Part shown: piece after piece, positions 25,009 to 34,254 of the stretch
Numbering within the stretch: position 1 is the stretch's first letter
How the letters are laid out: each line of letters starts with the position of its first letter
Assembly: GCA_035654355.1 (NCBI GenBank)
Contig: DASRXC010000092.1
Location: 1 to 64,000, forward strand
DNA length: 64,000 nucleotides
From: JAFAHD01 sp035654355
GTDB taxonomy: Bacteria > Vulcanimicrobiota > Vulcanimicrobiia > Eremiobacterales > Eremiobacteraceae
Direction of reading: 5' to 3'
Program-made: the position numbers and the translations under genes
Notes under the pieces: generated by a model
Told to the model about the DNA's origin: nothing
Databases searched by the model: none
What the model saw: the letters and a program-made list of their open reading frames with translations, nothing else

Positions 25009-27825
25009 TTGCGTAAAAGGATTTCTTCGACCGCGGGCGCGCTGGCCGCGGCCTTTTTGTTCCTGGCGCCGTACGCAGCGTTCGCGGATACGAACGCGAG
25101 CAATACGTACACCATCAAAGGCATCGTCGTGGACGCAGGCACCGGCCTCGGGTTGGCAGGCGTGAAGCTGACGACAAACGGGCCGACGGTCAAGACCGAG
25201 ACTTCGAATGCCGCGGGGCGCTTCGAAATCAGCGGCCTCGCGCCTGGATTTTACGCACTGCAGATGGTGCTCCCAGGCTACGACAATACGCTCTCCGAGC
25301 AGTTCAGCGTAGGCGGTGGTTATTCGCTGCCGCTGACGCTCGCGCTGCAGCGCACCACCGGGAACACCCAGATCCGCACGCTCGGACGCACAACCGTGAC
25401 TGCCGCCGCGTCGCTGCAAAAGTCCGCGGTCATCTATCGACAGGTTTCGGGCAACACCATGCAGCGCACCGGAGTCACGCGCTCGGCTGACGCAGTTCAG
25501 GTGCAGGGCGGCGTCGACAATACGAGCAGCAACACCGCGACCTTCGGCGATGACGTGCACCTCGCGATCCGCGGCATCGGCAACCTCGAGACGGTCACGC
25601 TGCTTGACGGACACCCTGTCGCGTTGGGCCTTCCAGGCGGCCTGAACTGGGAGATCAGCCCGTCGTTCGGCTTGCGCGCGGTTAACACGGTGTACGGCGC
25701 GGGCGGCGGAGATTTGTATGGCGTTGACGCGATCGGTGGCGTCCTCGACATGCAGACGCTCGATCCCACGCTGACACCGCAACTCGTGCTCACGCAAGGC
25801 TACGGAACGTTTTCGAAATTGACGTCAGCGCTCACCGCGACCGGCACCTTCGAGCAGCGCTGGGGGTACGCGCTCGCGCTCGGCACGACCGGATCGAACG
25901 GCTCGATTCCCCACGCGATCTTCACGCAGCCGGCCGCGGCGTTCGACGCGTCGGCAACGGATCCGGCGGTCGTTGCGCTGCAGAATTATCCGGTGGAGTC
26001 GCAAGTGGCGAACCGCTCTGCGCTCTACAAGGTTCAATATGGCCTCGGCAACAACGCGCGCATCAGCGCGGTTGCCGTCAACAGCTATTATTGGGATAAC
26101 AAGACCGGCAATGGCGACGGCGACTATCTCCCGTGGAACACCGCGCTCGCGATCGGCAACCAGAAACTCGCCAACTACACGCCGTCATTTACCGGCGGCA
26201 CCGTTTCGGCGCTCAACCCGCCCAATTGCCCGGCCGGTCAATTCGTCGGCACGGGGACGGGCGGCAATGCCTACGGCTTCGGAACGGACGGCCTCACGCC
26301 CGATGGCGGCACGACCTGCGTGACGCCGAGCCAGTGGGCGATTCTCAACACCGGCTGGCAGGGCGCGGGCCCGGCTTGGCAAGCATTCACGAACCAGGAT
26401 TACCAGGTTCGCTTCAATGCGAACATGGGGCCGAACACGATCAACGTCGACACGTTCACCGATCTCTACACACACACGTACGACCGCACGTGGGAGCTGC
26501 CGTACCTGCTCGTACCTGGCGGCACGGATCCCGTGACGGGTAATCCGAACTGCTTGCTCGCCGCACCATGCACATTGACGTCGAATCCCTTCTGGTACAA
26601 CGAAGCGATCAACAACGCAGGCGTCGTCGGCACGTACTCCATCGTCGGGCAGAACAACGAGTTCGGTATCGGCGGCTACTACGACAATACGACGACGCGC
26701 TTTTCGACCGCCGGCGTCGACTCGCCGGATCCGGCGGCGCACGAAACGAGCGCCTTCTTCCGCGATGTCTGGCATCCAATCAACTCGCCTCTGTCGACGT
26801 ACATCAGCGCGTACTTCAAGCACTCAACCGTTACCAACACGTCGTTCGTCGATCCGCGTATCGCGTTTGTCGCGACAAGACCAAATGACGTGTTCCGCGC
26901 GGCCTTCGGCTACATCAGCACGCAGCCAGCGCTCACCGACGTGTTCACGCCGTTCACGCCAAACGCTCCAGGTTCACTCGCAGGCAACGTACGGTGCGGC
27001 ACCCTCAATTCAGTCGGCGGCGGCGGCAACCCGAACGCGCTGCCTGAACGGGCGAGCGATACGGAGTTCAGCTGGGGCCACCGCTTCGGCGAAGACTCCA
27101 CGATGCAGCTCTCGCTGTACTCAGAGCCGATCTGGAATCAGCTTTACACACAGACGATTCCGGTGTTGAGTTTCCCGGCAAGCTATTTCGGTCCACAGGG
27201 TTATTCGTCGCTCAACACCTACGCGAACATCTACGCTTCGACGTGCGGCGGTACGACCGCGCAGGCGTTCCCGTTCTTGGGCGCGGACGGTATCCTCAAC
27301 ATCGGCAATGGCTACGCGGAGGGCATCGATTTGCAGGGGCGCCAGCATATCACGCCGTCGTTCTTCGTCGACTACTCGTACGCCACGAACTCGAGCGTTG
27401 CGCAAAGCGTGCCGGATAGCATCCTCTCGGGCAACCTGACGCTCGTGCCCGGTTCGCAGCTACCCAATATCCCGCTGCACAAGTATAACTTCGCACTAGA
27501 CTACACGTTCGATAAGATGGTCGAGCTTCGCAGCGAGACGTATTTCATCTCCTCGAACAACGACAAGAACCTGCCGGCCTACAACTACACGAACTTCATC
27601 ATCACGGTGAACACCGGGCACCGCGGACAGTTCAACGCGATCATCAACAACTTGTTCCAGCAGAACACGTTCGCGCAAGGCCTGATCGGCGACGGCGTGC
27701 CGCTTGCGCTCAACAAGTTTGCGGCGCCCTCTGACTACCAACCGCTGATCGGTGCGGGCGCGACCGAACAGTTCGGCCTCCTACCGCGCAGAGTCGAGTT
27801 CATCTACAGCTACCGGGTTCGCTGA
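25009..27825 (+). CDS. TonB-dependent receptor with N-terminal carboxypeptidase-regulatory-like domain
   Basis: A predicted outer-membrane active-transport receptor of 938 aa. A signal peptide (about residues 1-25, ending in AAFA) is followed by a carboxypeptidase-regulatory-like beta domain (TIKGIVVDAGTGLGLAGVKL, to about residue 110). A plug domain (ADAVQVQGGVDNTSSN, then IRGIGNLETVTLLDG and GGDLYGVDAIGG) and a long barrel rich in Tyr, Asn and Gly strands follow. The substrate is not readable. TTG at 25009, with GGAGAG before it, fits the signal peptide; longer in-frame starts are poorer. The Pho-box-like array upstream and the secreted phosphoesterase downstream suggest uptake of a phosphorus compound (inference). 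Confidence 0.85.
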   Translation: MRKRISSTAGALAAAFLFLAPYAAFADTNASNTYTIKGIVVDAGTGLGLAGVKLTTNGPTVKTETSNAAGRFEISGLAPGFYALQMVLPGYDNTLSEQFSVGGGYSLPLTLALQRTTGNTQIRTLGRTTVTAAASLQKSAVIYRQVSGNTMQRTGVTRSADAVQVQGGVDNTSSNTATFGDDVHLAIRGIGNLETVTLLDGHPVALGLPGGLNWEISPSFGLRAVNTVYGAGGGDLYGVDAIGGVLDMQTLDPTLTPQLVLTQGYGTFSKLTSALTATGTFEQRWGYALALGTTGSNGSIPHAIFTQPAAAFDASATDPAVVALQNYPVESQVANRSALYKVQYGLGNNARISAVAVNSYYWDNKTGNGDGDYLPWNTALAIGNQKLANYTPSFTGGTVSALNPPNCPAGQFVGTGTGGNAYGFGTDGLTPDGGTTCVTPSQWAILNTGWQGAGPAWQAFTNQDYQVRFNANMGPNTINVDTFTDLYTHTYDRTWELPYLLVPGGTDPVTGNPNCLLAAPCTLTSNPFWYNEAINNAGVVGTYSIVGQNNEFGIGGYYDNTTTRFSTAGVDSPDPAAHETSAFFRDVWHPINSPLSTYISAYFKHSTVTNTSFVDPRIAFVATRPNDVFRAAFGYISTQPALTDVFTPFTPNAPGSLAGNVRCGTLNSVGGGGNPNALPERASDTEFSWGHRFGEDSTMQLSLYSEPIWNQLYTQTIPVLSFPASYFGPQGYSSLNTYANIYASTCGGTTAQAFPFLGADGILNIGNGYAEGIDLQGRQHITPSFFVDYSYATNSSVAQSVPDSILSGNLTLVPGSQLPNIPLHKYNFALDYTFDKMVELRSETYFISSNNDKNLPAYNYTNFIITVNTGHRGQFNAIINNLFQQNTFAQGLIGDGVPLALNKFAAPSDYQPLIGAGATEQFGLLPRRVEFIYSYRVR

Positions 27826-27882
27826 TACTACAGAGAGTGCTACGCCGGCGCCGGTGGTTGCGACCCGCCGACGCCTGCCCTC

Positions 27883-27924
27883 CCGCCGCAGCCGGCGATC
27901 CCCCCGGCAGCGGCGGATTTTTTT
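27883..27924 (+). terminator. Strong GC hairpin with T7 run between receptor and phosphoesterase genes
   Basis: Arms CCGCCGC-A-GCCGG and CCGGC-A-GCGGCGG pair with a single A-A mismatch around an 8-base loop, followed by ATTTTTTT. Only 28 bases then separate it from the next start codon and no promoter is visible there, so partial read-through (attenuation) is possible. Confidence 0.85.
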
Positions 27925-27952
27925 GCGTCACCCGTCTCTATAAGGAAGAACG

Positions 27953-30400
27953 ATGCATCGAACGGCGCTTCTGACGATGACTTTCGGCGTTCTGACCACC
28001 GTGATGCTCATCGCGGCGTTAGGCGAGGCCCGGGCGGCGCTGCCGGACGGCCGTGCCGTAACGCCCGTCGGTTTCACAGTCCCCGTCGAAGGGTTCGCTT
28101 CGACGCTTGCCATGTCGCCCGATCAAAAATGGCTCGCGGCACTGTCACAACAAGGTGGCGCGGTCGACATCATTTCGGTCGGCGAAGACTCGGCGCTTGT
28201 CACGCGCCTGTCGGTTCCGTGGGCCAGCGGCATGACGTGGACAACGGACGGGCTGTACGTCACGCGTGGGTTCAGCGGTGCGGTCTCACGCTTTACTTAC
28301 GACGCTGCAAGGTCGGTCGACGCTCCCTTATTCGTCAAGCGTTCGGATCTTCAACTGGATGGGCTCGTCAACGGCGTGGCGCAAGATCCGGTCACGCACC
28401 GGCTCGTGGTCGCGCGCACGGCGATGCGCGAGGTCGTCGTACTCGACGATAAGAGCGGCAAAGTCATCTCGCGCCTGCACGCCGGCGGCCAGCCGTTCTC
28501 GGTCGGCATGGCGAACGGCGTCATCTTCGCGACGCTCTTCGACGGCGACCGCGTCAACGCGTGGCGCGCGGGCGCGAACCAGCCGGTCGCGCTCCAAACC
28601 GGACTCCACCCGACGCAGCTGCTCATCAACCGTGGCACCGCGTACGTCGCCAACGCTGACGGTCACGACGTCGTCGCGATCGACGTCGCCTCGCTGCGGA
28701 TCATTCGGCGTTTCGATCTCGCGCTTGCGCCGGGCGCGCTCGTCGGGCAAACGCCTTCGGGCATGGCGATCTCGAGCGATCAGAAGAGTCTTTTCGTCGC
28801 AGAATCCGGATTCAATGACGTCGCGGTGGTCGATATGGCGACGGGAGCGGTTGCGGGCCGGATTCCAACGGGGTGGTACCCGATGAGCGTCGCGTTCCTC
28901 GACGCGCCGAGCATCGACAAAGATCCACGACCCAAACCACAGCTGTGGATCTTGAGCGCACAAGGCTTCGGCACGCAACCCGATCCCGCGGCTGAGTGGG
29001 ATGGCCTGTACACCGGGCTCGTGCAACACCTCATCGTCGAGCCGAGCCGACTAGCGCAATGGTCGGCAGCCGTCCAGAAGAATAACCAGCCGGCACCATC
29101 GACCTTACCAAGCCCCTTGCCGCCGATCAAACACATCGTGTTCATCGTACGCGAGAACAAACATTTCGATGAAGAGTTCGGCGACGAAGCGGCTGCCGAG
29201 TCCGACCCGAACTTGCTGCTGTACGGCCGCTCGTTCACGCCGAACATCCACGCGCTTGGCGAACGGTACACGATCTTCGACGAGTTCATGGGCAACGGCG
29301 AGTCCAGCGATTACGGCCACTCCTGGACCACGCAGGGTATGACCAATGATTATCTCGAGCGCAGCGTGCACACGCCGGATGACCCAGCTCCACCAACCGT
29401 CGTTCGGATCGCGGGCAACATCTGGCCGCTCTCGACCGCCGGTGAGGACACGCTGACTCCCGCGCAGATGGATTTTGACTGGTTCAAGGATCTCGGCGAG
29501 CTGCCGCACCCGCCCCGCGTCAACGTGAGCGCCGTATTCGGCCCGAATGGAGAGTTGATCGACGAGCTGCAGCACAAGGGCGTGTCGTATCGAGTGTACG
29601 GCGAACAGATGACGATGTTGCCGGATGGCCGCATCGCGCCGGGCCTAGCCGCGCACGCTGATCGCGAATTTCCCGGTGCGCACATCAACTTCCAGGTGCT
29701 CGACACGACGCGAGCCGCGCTGTTCCTCGCGGATGTCGCGGCGCATGGGTTGGCCGCGTACTCATATATGACGTTGCCGACGGATCACACCGCGGGCACG
29801 AAGCCGGGGTTCTACACGCCCGCGTCTTACGTCGCGAATAACGACCTCGCGCTCGGACGCATCATCGAGGGTCTGTCAAAGCGTCCGGAGTGGGTGTCGA
29901 CGGTTGTGATCGTCAGCCCCGACGACCCGCAAGGCACGGGCGATCATATCGACTCTCACCGCATGCCCGTATTCGCCGTTGGCCCGTACGTGCGTAAGAA
30001 CTTCGTGGACCACACGCACTACAGCATCCCCTCGGTTCTGCGAACGGTCGAAGTGCTCTTCGGCGCCTCGCCGCTCAACATGTACGACGCAGCTGCGACG
30101 CCCATGTTCGCGGCGTTCAGCGACACGCCGGACACAACCGGGTACACCGCGTTGCCAGAAACCGTCGTCATGCAAAAGAATCCGGGCAAACCAAAGAGCC
30201 TTTCTATCGAGCTCGATGGGCCGGATTCGCGCATGATCCCGGACCAGGAGTGGGAGTCGATTCGCGGACCGCTCTCGTTGCTGGCCCACGAGTCGTATCT
30301 GCACGGTCTCTCAGTGGTCGCCGCCGCGTGGCCAGCACCGCTGTGGGATCCAGTGAGCGCTGCACGGAGGTCCGGTCACGGAGCCCCGCTAACGCCATAG
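27953..30400 (+). CDS. Secreted YncE-like beta-propeller / alkaline-phosphatase-family phosphoesterase fusion
   Basis: An 815-aa exported protein. After a signal peptide (about residues 1-29), residues about 40-370 form a YncE-like propeller with repeated 'VVDMATGAVAGRIPTGWYP'-type blades. Residues about 385-720 match the phosphoesterase family of phospholipase C and acid phosphatases, with IKHIVFIVRENKHFDEEFG, the GESSDYGHSW loop and the C-terminal metal-site pattern DDPQGTGDHIDSHRMP. It would release phosphate from organic esters outside the cytoplasm. AAGGAAG stands before the ATG. PstC2 follows after one base, so the phosphatase and the second Pst set are one operon. Confidence 0.85.
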   Translation: MHRTALLTMTFGVLTTVMLIAALGEARAALPDGRAVTPVGFTVPVEGFASTLAMSPDQKWLAALSQQGGAVDIISVGEDSALVTRLSVPWASGMTWTTDGLYVTRGFSGAVSRFTYDAARSVDAPLFVKRSDLQLDGLVNGVAQDPVTHRLVVARTAMREVVVLDDKSGKVISRLHAGGQPFSVGMANGVIFATLFDGDRVNAWRAGANQPVALQTGLHPTQLLINRGTAYVANADGHDVVAIDVASLRIIRRFDLALAPGALVGQTPSGMAISSDQKSLFVAESGFNDVAVVDMATGAVAGRIPTGWYPMSVAFLDAPSIDKDPRPKPQLWILSAQGFGTQPDPAAEWDGLYTGLVQHLIVEPSRLAQWSAAVQKNNQPAPSTLPSPLPPIKHIVFIVRENKHFDEEFGDEAAAESDPNLLLYGRSFTPNIHALGERYTIFDEFMGNGESSDYGHSWTTQGMTNDYLERSVHTPDDPAPPTVVRIAGNIWPLSTAGEDTLTPAQMDFDWFKDLGELPHPPRVNVSAVFGPNGELIDELQHKGVSYRVYGEQMTMLPDGRIAPGLAAHADREFPGAHINFQVLDTTRAALFLADVAAHGLAAYSYMTLPTDHTAGTKPGFYTPASYVANNDLALGRIIEGLSKRPEWVSTVVIVSPDDPQGTGDHIDSHRMPVFAVGPYVRKNFVDHTHYSIPSVLRTVEVLFGASPLNMYDAAATPMFAAFSDTPDTTGYTALPETVVMQKNPGKPKSLSIELDGPDSRMIPDQEWESIRGPLSLLAHESYLHGLSVVAAAWPAPLWDPVSAARRSGHGAPLTP

Positions 30401-30401
30401 C

Positions 30402-31220
30402 GTGTCCTCCGCCTCAGAACGGTTTTTCGTCGCGGCGGCTCGCGTATGCGCGGTCGCCGTCGTCGTGATCGCTCCCCTCATGTTCCTTATCCTTTTCGTG
30501 GCCACCGTCGCGGCGATCGGGCGCGGCATGCACTTCGCCTGGGACTACCTCTCGATCTTGGCCGCCGCGACGATCGCGCTTGGGCTTGTCGGCGCGACGC
30601 TCGGAACCGCGTTGGGAGTTGGGGCCGCACTGTTCGCGATCGAGATCGCCGGTCCGGCGATGCGCCAGACGATCAAAGCGCTCGTCGGCGCGTTGCATGC
30701 GGTGCCTGCCGTCGGCTATGGCGTCGTCGCTGCCGGCGTCATCTTGCTCACGCCGCTCATTCCGAATCCGCTGGTGTCGTTCGCCATCGCCGCGATCGTG
30801 CTGACGGTCATGATCGCGTCGGTCGTGTTCGTGCAGATGCGGCGCGCGCTGGGCGCGGTGCCCGATGAGTTGCGCGAGGTTGCCGGCGCTGCCGGCGCGG
30901 ATCCAGTCAACACGGCCGTGCGCGCCGTGCTGCCGGCGCTTCAGCGCAGCATCGCCGGCATTTGGTGGTCGGCGTTCGCGCTGGCGCTCGGCGAAGCGAC
31001 CGCCCTTTCGATGGTGTTCAGCGCGTCGCAAGCCAAATCGGTCGTCGCCAATGCGGTGGTGTTGCCTGGCACGCTCGCGAGCACGCTGCTTCAGGCCGGC
31101 GCGGCGAGCAAAGGAATGGAGACACTCGGTCTGGCGCCTGCGGCGATGCTGCTGTTCGTCATGGCGATCGTTTCGGTCATCTTAGGACGGCGCGCCGCCG
31201 GTCACGTGCCGTGGCCATAA
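30402..31220 (+). CDS. Second PstC-like permease (altered motif)
   Basis: A 272-aa membrane protein with about six hydrophobic segments, related to PstC but shorter. The coupling helix reads PDELREVAGAAGADP. The motif equivalent to RALGEAMAV in the canonical PstC reads LALGEATAL, so the conserved Arg is Leu (about 194) while the Glu (about 198) remains. GTG at 30402, one base after the phosphoesterase stop. The next permease starts within its last ten bases. No binding protein (PstS) is encoded in this second set. Whether it still moves phosphate is doubtful; see the degenerate ATPase. Confidence 0.8.
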   Translation: MSSASERFFVAAARVCAVAVVVIAPLMFLILFVATVAAIGRGMHFAWDYLSILAAATIALGLVGATLGTALGVGAALFAIEIAGPAMRQTIKALVGALHAVPAVGYGVVAAGVILLTPLIPNPLVSFAIAAIVLTVMIASVVFVQMRRALGAVPDELREVAGAAGADPVNTAVRAVLPALQRSIAGIWWSAFALALGEATALSMVFSASQAKSVVANAVVLPGTLASTLLQAGAASKGMETLGLAPAAMLLFVMAIVSVILGRRAAGHVPWP

Positions 31221-32059
31221 ACGCTCTTCCCGCGCAGGAATCCGCGCAGCGGCTCGCGCCGCCGATGCCGGCAGCCTTGTTCGCCGCGTGCGCAGGCGTG
31301 CTGTGCGTGTCGGTCGTGGCAATCGTCGGCTGGCTTATCGCCACTGGCGTACCCAATGCGATCCGCGTCTTCAATCCTCACGATCCTGCAGGCGTAGTGC
31401 GACCGTTGCTTGCCACGGTGTACGTTGCAGTGCTTGCGCTGCCACCCGCGGCGATTGTCGGGGTGTTCGCGGCGATCGCGGCCGCTGACGTCCGCATGTT
31501 CGGTCCCGTCGCGCGCACGATGCGCAACGCGCTCACACTCGTCGGCAGCGTGCCGACGGTGGTCATCGCCTTCGCGCTCCTGCTCGAGTCCGCGACGTTC
31601 GGCTGGCATCTGTCGCTCACGGGCGCAGCATTCGCGCTCTCCGTCATCAACATGCCGCTGATGACGGCCCTTGCGCTCGGTGCGCTCACCAATCGCGCTG
31701 CGAACATCCGCGAGGCGGCAACTGCGCTCGGCGCGTCGCCGATGTACCTCGTCATACGCGTGCTGCTGCCGCGCGCCTACGATCGGTTGAAGGCCGCACT
31801 GATCCTTGTCGCCACGCAGATCGTCGGCGCGGCGGCAGCGATCGCCATCCTCACCGGCGCAGAAGTCGCTCACAGCCATGGCGCTGCGCCCATCGGCGGG
31901 TGGCCGCTGGCGGTGCACGTGTGGATGCGCGGCTCCTCCGCCAACGGCTATGGGGCGACGGCCGCCGCAGCGTTGCTGCTCACCGTCATGATCTGGGTGC
32001 TGCAGGGCGTAGCGCAATTGCGTGCGAGCACCGAAGGCGTGCCGCAGGAGGGTCGCTGA
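31211..32059 (+). CDS. Second PstA-like permease (altered motif)
   Basis: A 282-aa polytopic membrane protein with a recognisable coupling helix (NIREAATALGASPMYL) and the overall PstA pattern. The site equivalent to ARVTGESAP in PstA reads ATQIVGAAAA, so both the Arg (now Gln, about 203) and the Glu (now Ala, about 207) are lost. GTG at 31211 overlaps the preceding stop by ten bases, and its own stop overlaps the ATG of the ATPase gene. The tight spacing and full length argue against a decaying pseudogene. Confidence 0.8.
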   Translation: MAINALPAQESAQRLAPPMPAALFAACAGVLCVSVVAIVGWLIATGVPNAIRVFNPHDPAGVVRPLLATVYVAVLALPPAAIVGVFAAIAAADVRMFGPVARTMRNALTLVGSVPTVVIAFALLLESATFGWHLSLTGAAFALSVINMPLMTALALGALTNRAANIREAATALGASPMYLVIRVLLPRAYDRLKAALILVATQIVGAAAAIAILTGAEVAHSHGAAPIGGWPLAVHVWMRGSSANGYGATAAAALLLTVMIWVLQGVAQLRASTEGVPQEGR

Positions 32060-32832
32060 TGCCCGACCGCGCGCCGCTTGAGACCAAGATCGAAGTCAGC
32101 AAGCTCTCCGTGTGGTATGGCAACGATCAGGCGCTGCGCGGCGTGAGCTTCGACGTCGCGTCGAAGACGACGACCGCACTCATCGGCGCGGGCGGAAGCG
32201 GCAAGACATCGCTGCTGCGTGCGCTCAACCGGATGCACGATCTCAATCCGGACGTTCGCGTCCAAGGCAGCATCAAGATCGATGGCGCGGAGATCCTGGG
32301 CCCCGGCGTCGATACCGCACGGCTGCGGCGCAACGTCGGGATGGTCTTCGCGCAGCCGACGATGCTGCCGAGCAGCATCGGCGACAACGTCATGTTCGGT
32401 CTGGCAGCGCAGGGCATTCGCGAAGAGCATGCGATGCGCGACGCCGCTGAGAAGGCGTTACGGCGCGCCGGGCTATGGGATCAGATGGCCGACCGGCTCG
32501 ACGAGCCGGCGGCTGGGTTGTCTGAAGTCGAGCGGCAGCACGTGTGCATCGCGCGCGCGCTGGCGGTCGACCCAGACGTGCTGCTGTTCGATGACCCCAC
32601 GGCGTTGCTCGATCCCATCGCGGCGCTCGCGATTGAAGACGTGATCTCGCGGTTGCGCCGCGATCACACGCTCCTCATCGCGACCAACGACTTGCAGCAA
32701 GCTGCGCGCCTCGCGGATATCACCGTGTATATGGCGAACGGCGAAATCGTCGAATCCGGCGACACACCATTGCTCTTCAATAAGCCGGCTGACGGGCGAA
32801 CCGAAGCGTTCTTGGCCGGCCGCCACCCGTAA
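32059..32832 (+). CDS. Degenerate PstB-like ATP-binding protein (pseudo-ATPase)
   Basis: A 257-aa PstB paralogue that keeps Walker A (GAGGSGKTS, Lys about 49) but has every other catalytic motif changed. The Q-loop FQRP is FAQP (Ala about 98), the signature LSGGQ is LSEVE (about 154-158), the Walker-B DE is DD (about 178-179), and the switch His in VTHNMQQAAR is Asn in ATNDLQQAAR (about 210). The rest aligns well to the canonical PstB 8 kb upstream, including DPIA and LQQAAR. AGGAGGG precedes the ATG, so it is expected to be translated. It could bind ATP without turnover and serve as a sensor or as a partner of PstB (inference). Confidence 0.85.
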   Translation: MPDRAPLETKIEVSKLSVWYGNDQALRGVSFDVASKTTTALIGAGGSGKTSLLRALNRMHDLNPDVRVQGSIKIDGAEILGPGVDTARLRRNVGMVFAQPTMLPSSIGDNVMFGLAAQGIREEHAMRDAAEKALRRAGLWDQMADRLDEPAAGLSEVERQHVCIARALAVDPDVLLFDDPTALLDPIAALAIEDVISRLRRDHTLLIATNDLQQAARLADITVYMANGEIVESGDTPLLFNKPADGRTEAFLAGRHP

Positions 32833-32842
32833 AGGCATCCGC

Positions 32843-34246
32843 GTGAAGACCGAACCGACCGTAGGCGCCTCGCTGGGCCCGCTGCATGCGGATGGCATGC
32901 AGTATTACGACAACGCGCTCGAGACGGTCGGCGCGACGCCGTTGATACGCTTGAACCGCGTGATCGACGCGCGCTGCCTCGTTCTCGCGAAAGTCGAACT
33001 CTTCAATCCGGGTGGTTCCGTCAAGGACAGGCCTGCGTTGACGATGGTCGCGGACGCTGAGGCGCGCGGATTGCTCAGACCCGGCGGCACAATCGTCGAG
33101 GCGACCTCGGGCAACACCGGCACCGGCCTCGCGATGGTAGCAGCGATCAAAGGATACCGCTGCATCCTGGTCATGCCCGACAAAGTGAGCGAAGAGAAAA
33201 TCCGTCTACTGCGGGCTTACGGTGCAGAAACGGTCATCACGCCAACCTCGGTTCCCGCAAGCAGCCCGGAGTCGTACTACGGCGTCGCTGCAAAACTGGC
33301 AAGCGAGATCCCAGGCGCGTTCCAGCCCAATCAGTTCGCCAACATGCAGAACCCCGCAGCACATGAGGCGACGACGGGCCCTGAGATCTGGGACGCGACC
33401 GCCGGCAAGATCACGCACTTCGTAAGCGGGATCGGTACGGGCGGGACGATCTCGGGCGTGGCGCATTATCTAAAGAAGAAAAAACCTTCGATCGTCGTCG
33501 TCGGCGCCGATCCGGAAGGCTCCATCTACTCCGGCGACACCGCCAAGTCATATAAGGTCGAAGGGATCGGTGAGGACTTCTTGCCGGCGACCGTCGACCT
33601 GCGCGCGATCGACCAGATCGAACGGGTTTCCGACAAAGACTCGTTCCTCATGGCACGGCGCACGTGCCGCGAGGAAGGACTGCTCGTGGGCGGGTCGTCG
33701 GGTACGGCGCTCGTGGCCGCCGCGCGCGTCACGCCTGATTTGCCGTCGGACGCCGTCGTCGTCGTGCTGCTGCCCGATGACGGTCGCGGCTATCTCACCA
33801 AGATCTTCAATGACGAGTGGATGCGCGCGAACGGCTTCTTAGGCGAAGAGGGGGTCGGCGCGACCGTCGGCGACGTTCTGCGCGGCAAAGGTGAACTGCC
33901 GCCGCTCATCACTCTTGCGCCGGGCGACCCGGTCAAACGCGGTATCGAGCTGATGCGCGAGTTCCAGATCTCTCAGATCCCAGTGGTGGAGCATGGTGAG
34001 ATGGTCGGCAGCATCAACGAAGTGGCGGTCATGCAACTCGTCTACGACCACGCCGACGTCGCGCACAAGCCGGTGAAGGACGTCATGGCGCGGCCGTTTC
34101 CAGTGCTCGACGAGCACGACGAGATCAGCCGGGCGTACAAAGAGCTATCGCTCGGGCATGGGGCAGTCGTCGTCGCGCGCAAAGGGTCGCCAGCCGGCGT
34201 ACTCACGAAGATGGACATCATCTCCTACCTCTCTGGAAACCAGTAG
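32843..34246 (+). CDS. Cystathionine beta-synthase with C-terminal CBS domains
   Basis: This PLP enzyme condenses serine and homocysteine to cystathionine. The 467-aa protein has the fold-type II catalytic domain with the PLP lysine in NPGGSVKDRPAL (about residues 54-65), the substrate loop EATSGNTGTG, and the phosphate cup GIGTGGTISG. Two CBS motifs follow (about residues 345-465: PVVEHGEMVGSINE and AVVVARKGSPAGVLTKMDI), as in bacterial enzymes of this class. GTG at 32843 with AAAGG before it; an in-frame ATG at 32897 is an alternative. Cystathionine gamma-lyase/synthase follows after eight bases, giving a transsulfuration pair. Confidence 0.92.
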   Translation: MKTEPTVGASLGPLHADGMQYYDNALETVGATPLIRLNRVIDARCLVLAKVELFNPGGSVKDRPALTMVADAEARGLLRPGGTIVEATSGNTGTGLAMVAAIKGYRCILVMPDKVSEEKIRLLRAYGAETVITPTSVPASSPESYYGVAAKLASEIPGAFQPNQFANMQNPAAHEATTGPEIWDATAGKITHFVSGIGTGGTISGVAHYLKKKKPSIVVVGADPEGSIYSGDTAKSYKVEGIGEDFLPATVDLRAIDQIERVSDKDSFLMARRTCREEGLLVGGSSGTALVAAARVTPDLPSDAVVVVLLPDDGRGYLTKIFNDEWMRANGFLGEEGVGATVGDVLRGKGELPPLITLAPGDPVKRGIELMREFQISQIPVVEHGEMVGSINEVAVMQLVYDHADVAHKPVKDVMARPFPVLDEHDEISRAYKELSLGHGAVVVARKGSPAGVLTKMDIISYLSGNQ

Positions 34247-34254
34247 GGAGCTTC

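Noticed and set aside
30402..32832. Second Pst set as a decaying pseudogene copy
   Set aside because: All three frames are open and of normal length, with overlaps and good ribosome sites; changes are concentrated in functional motifs rather than spread as stops or frameshifts.
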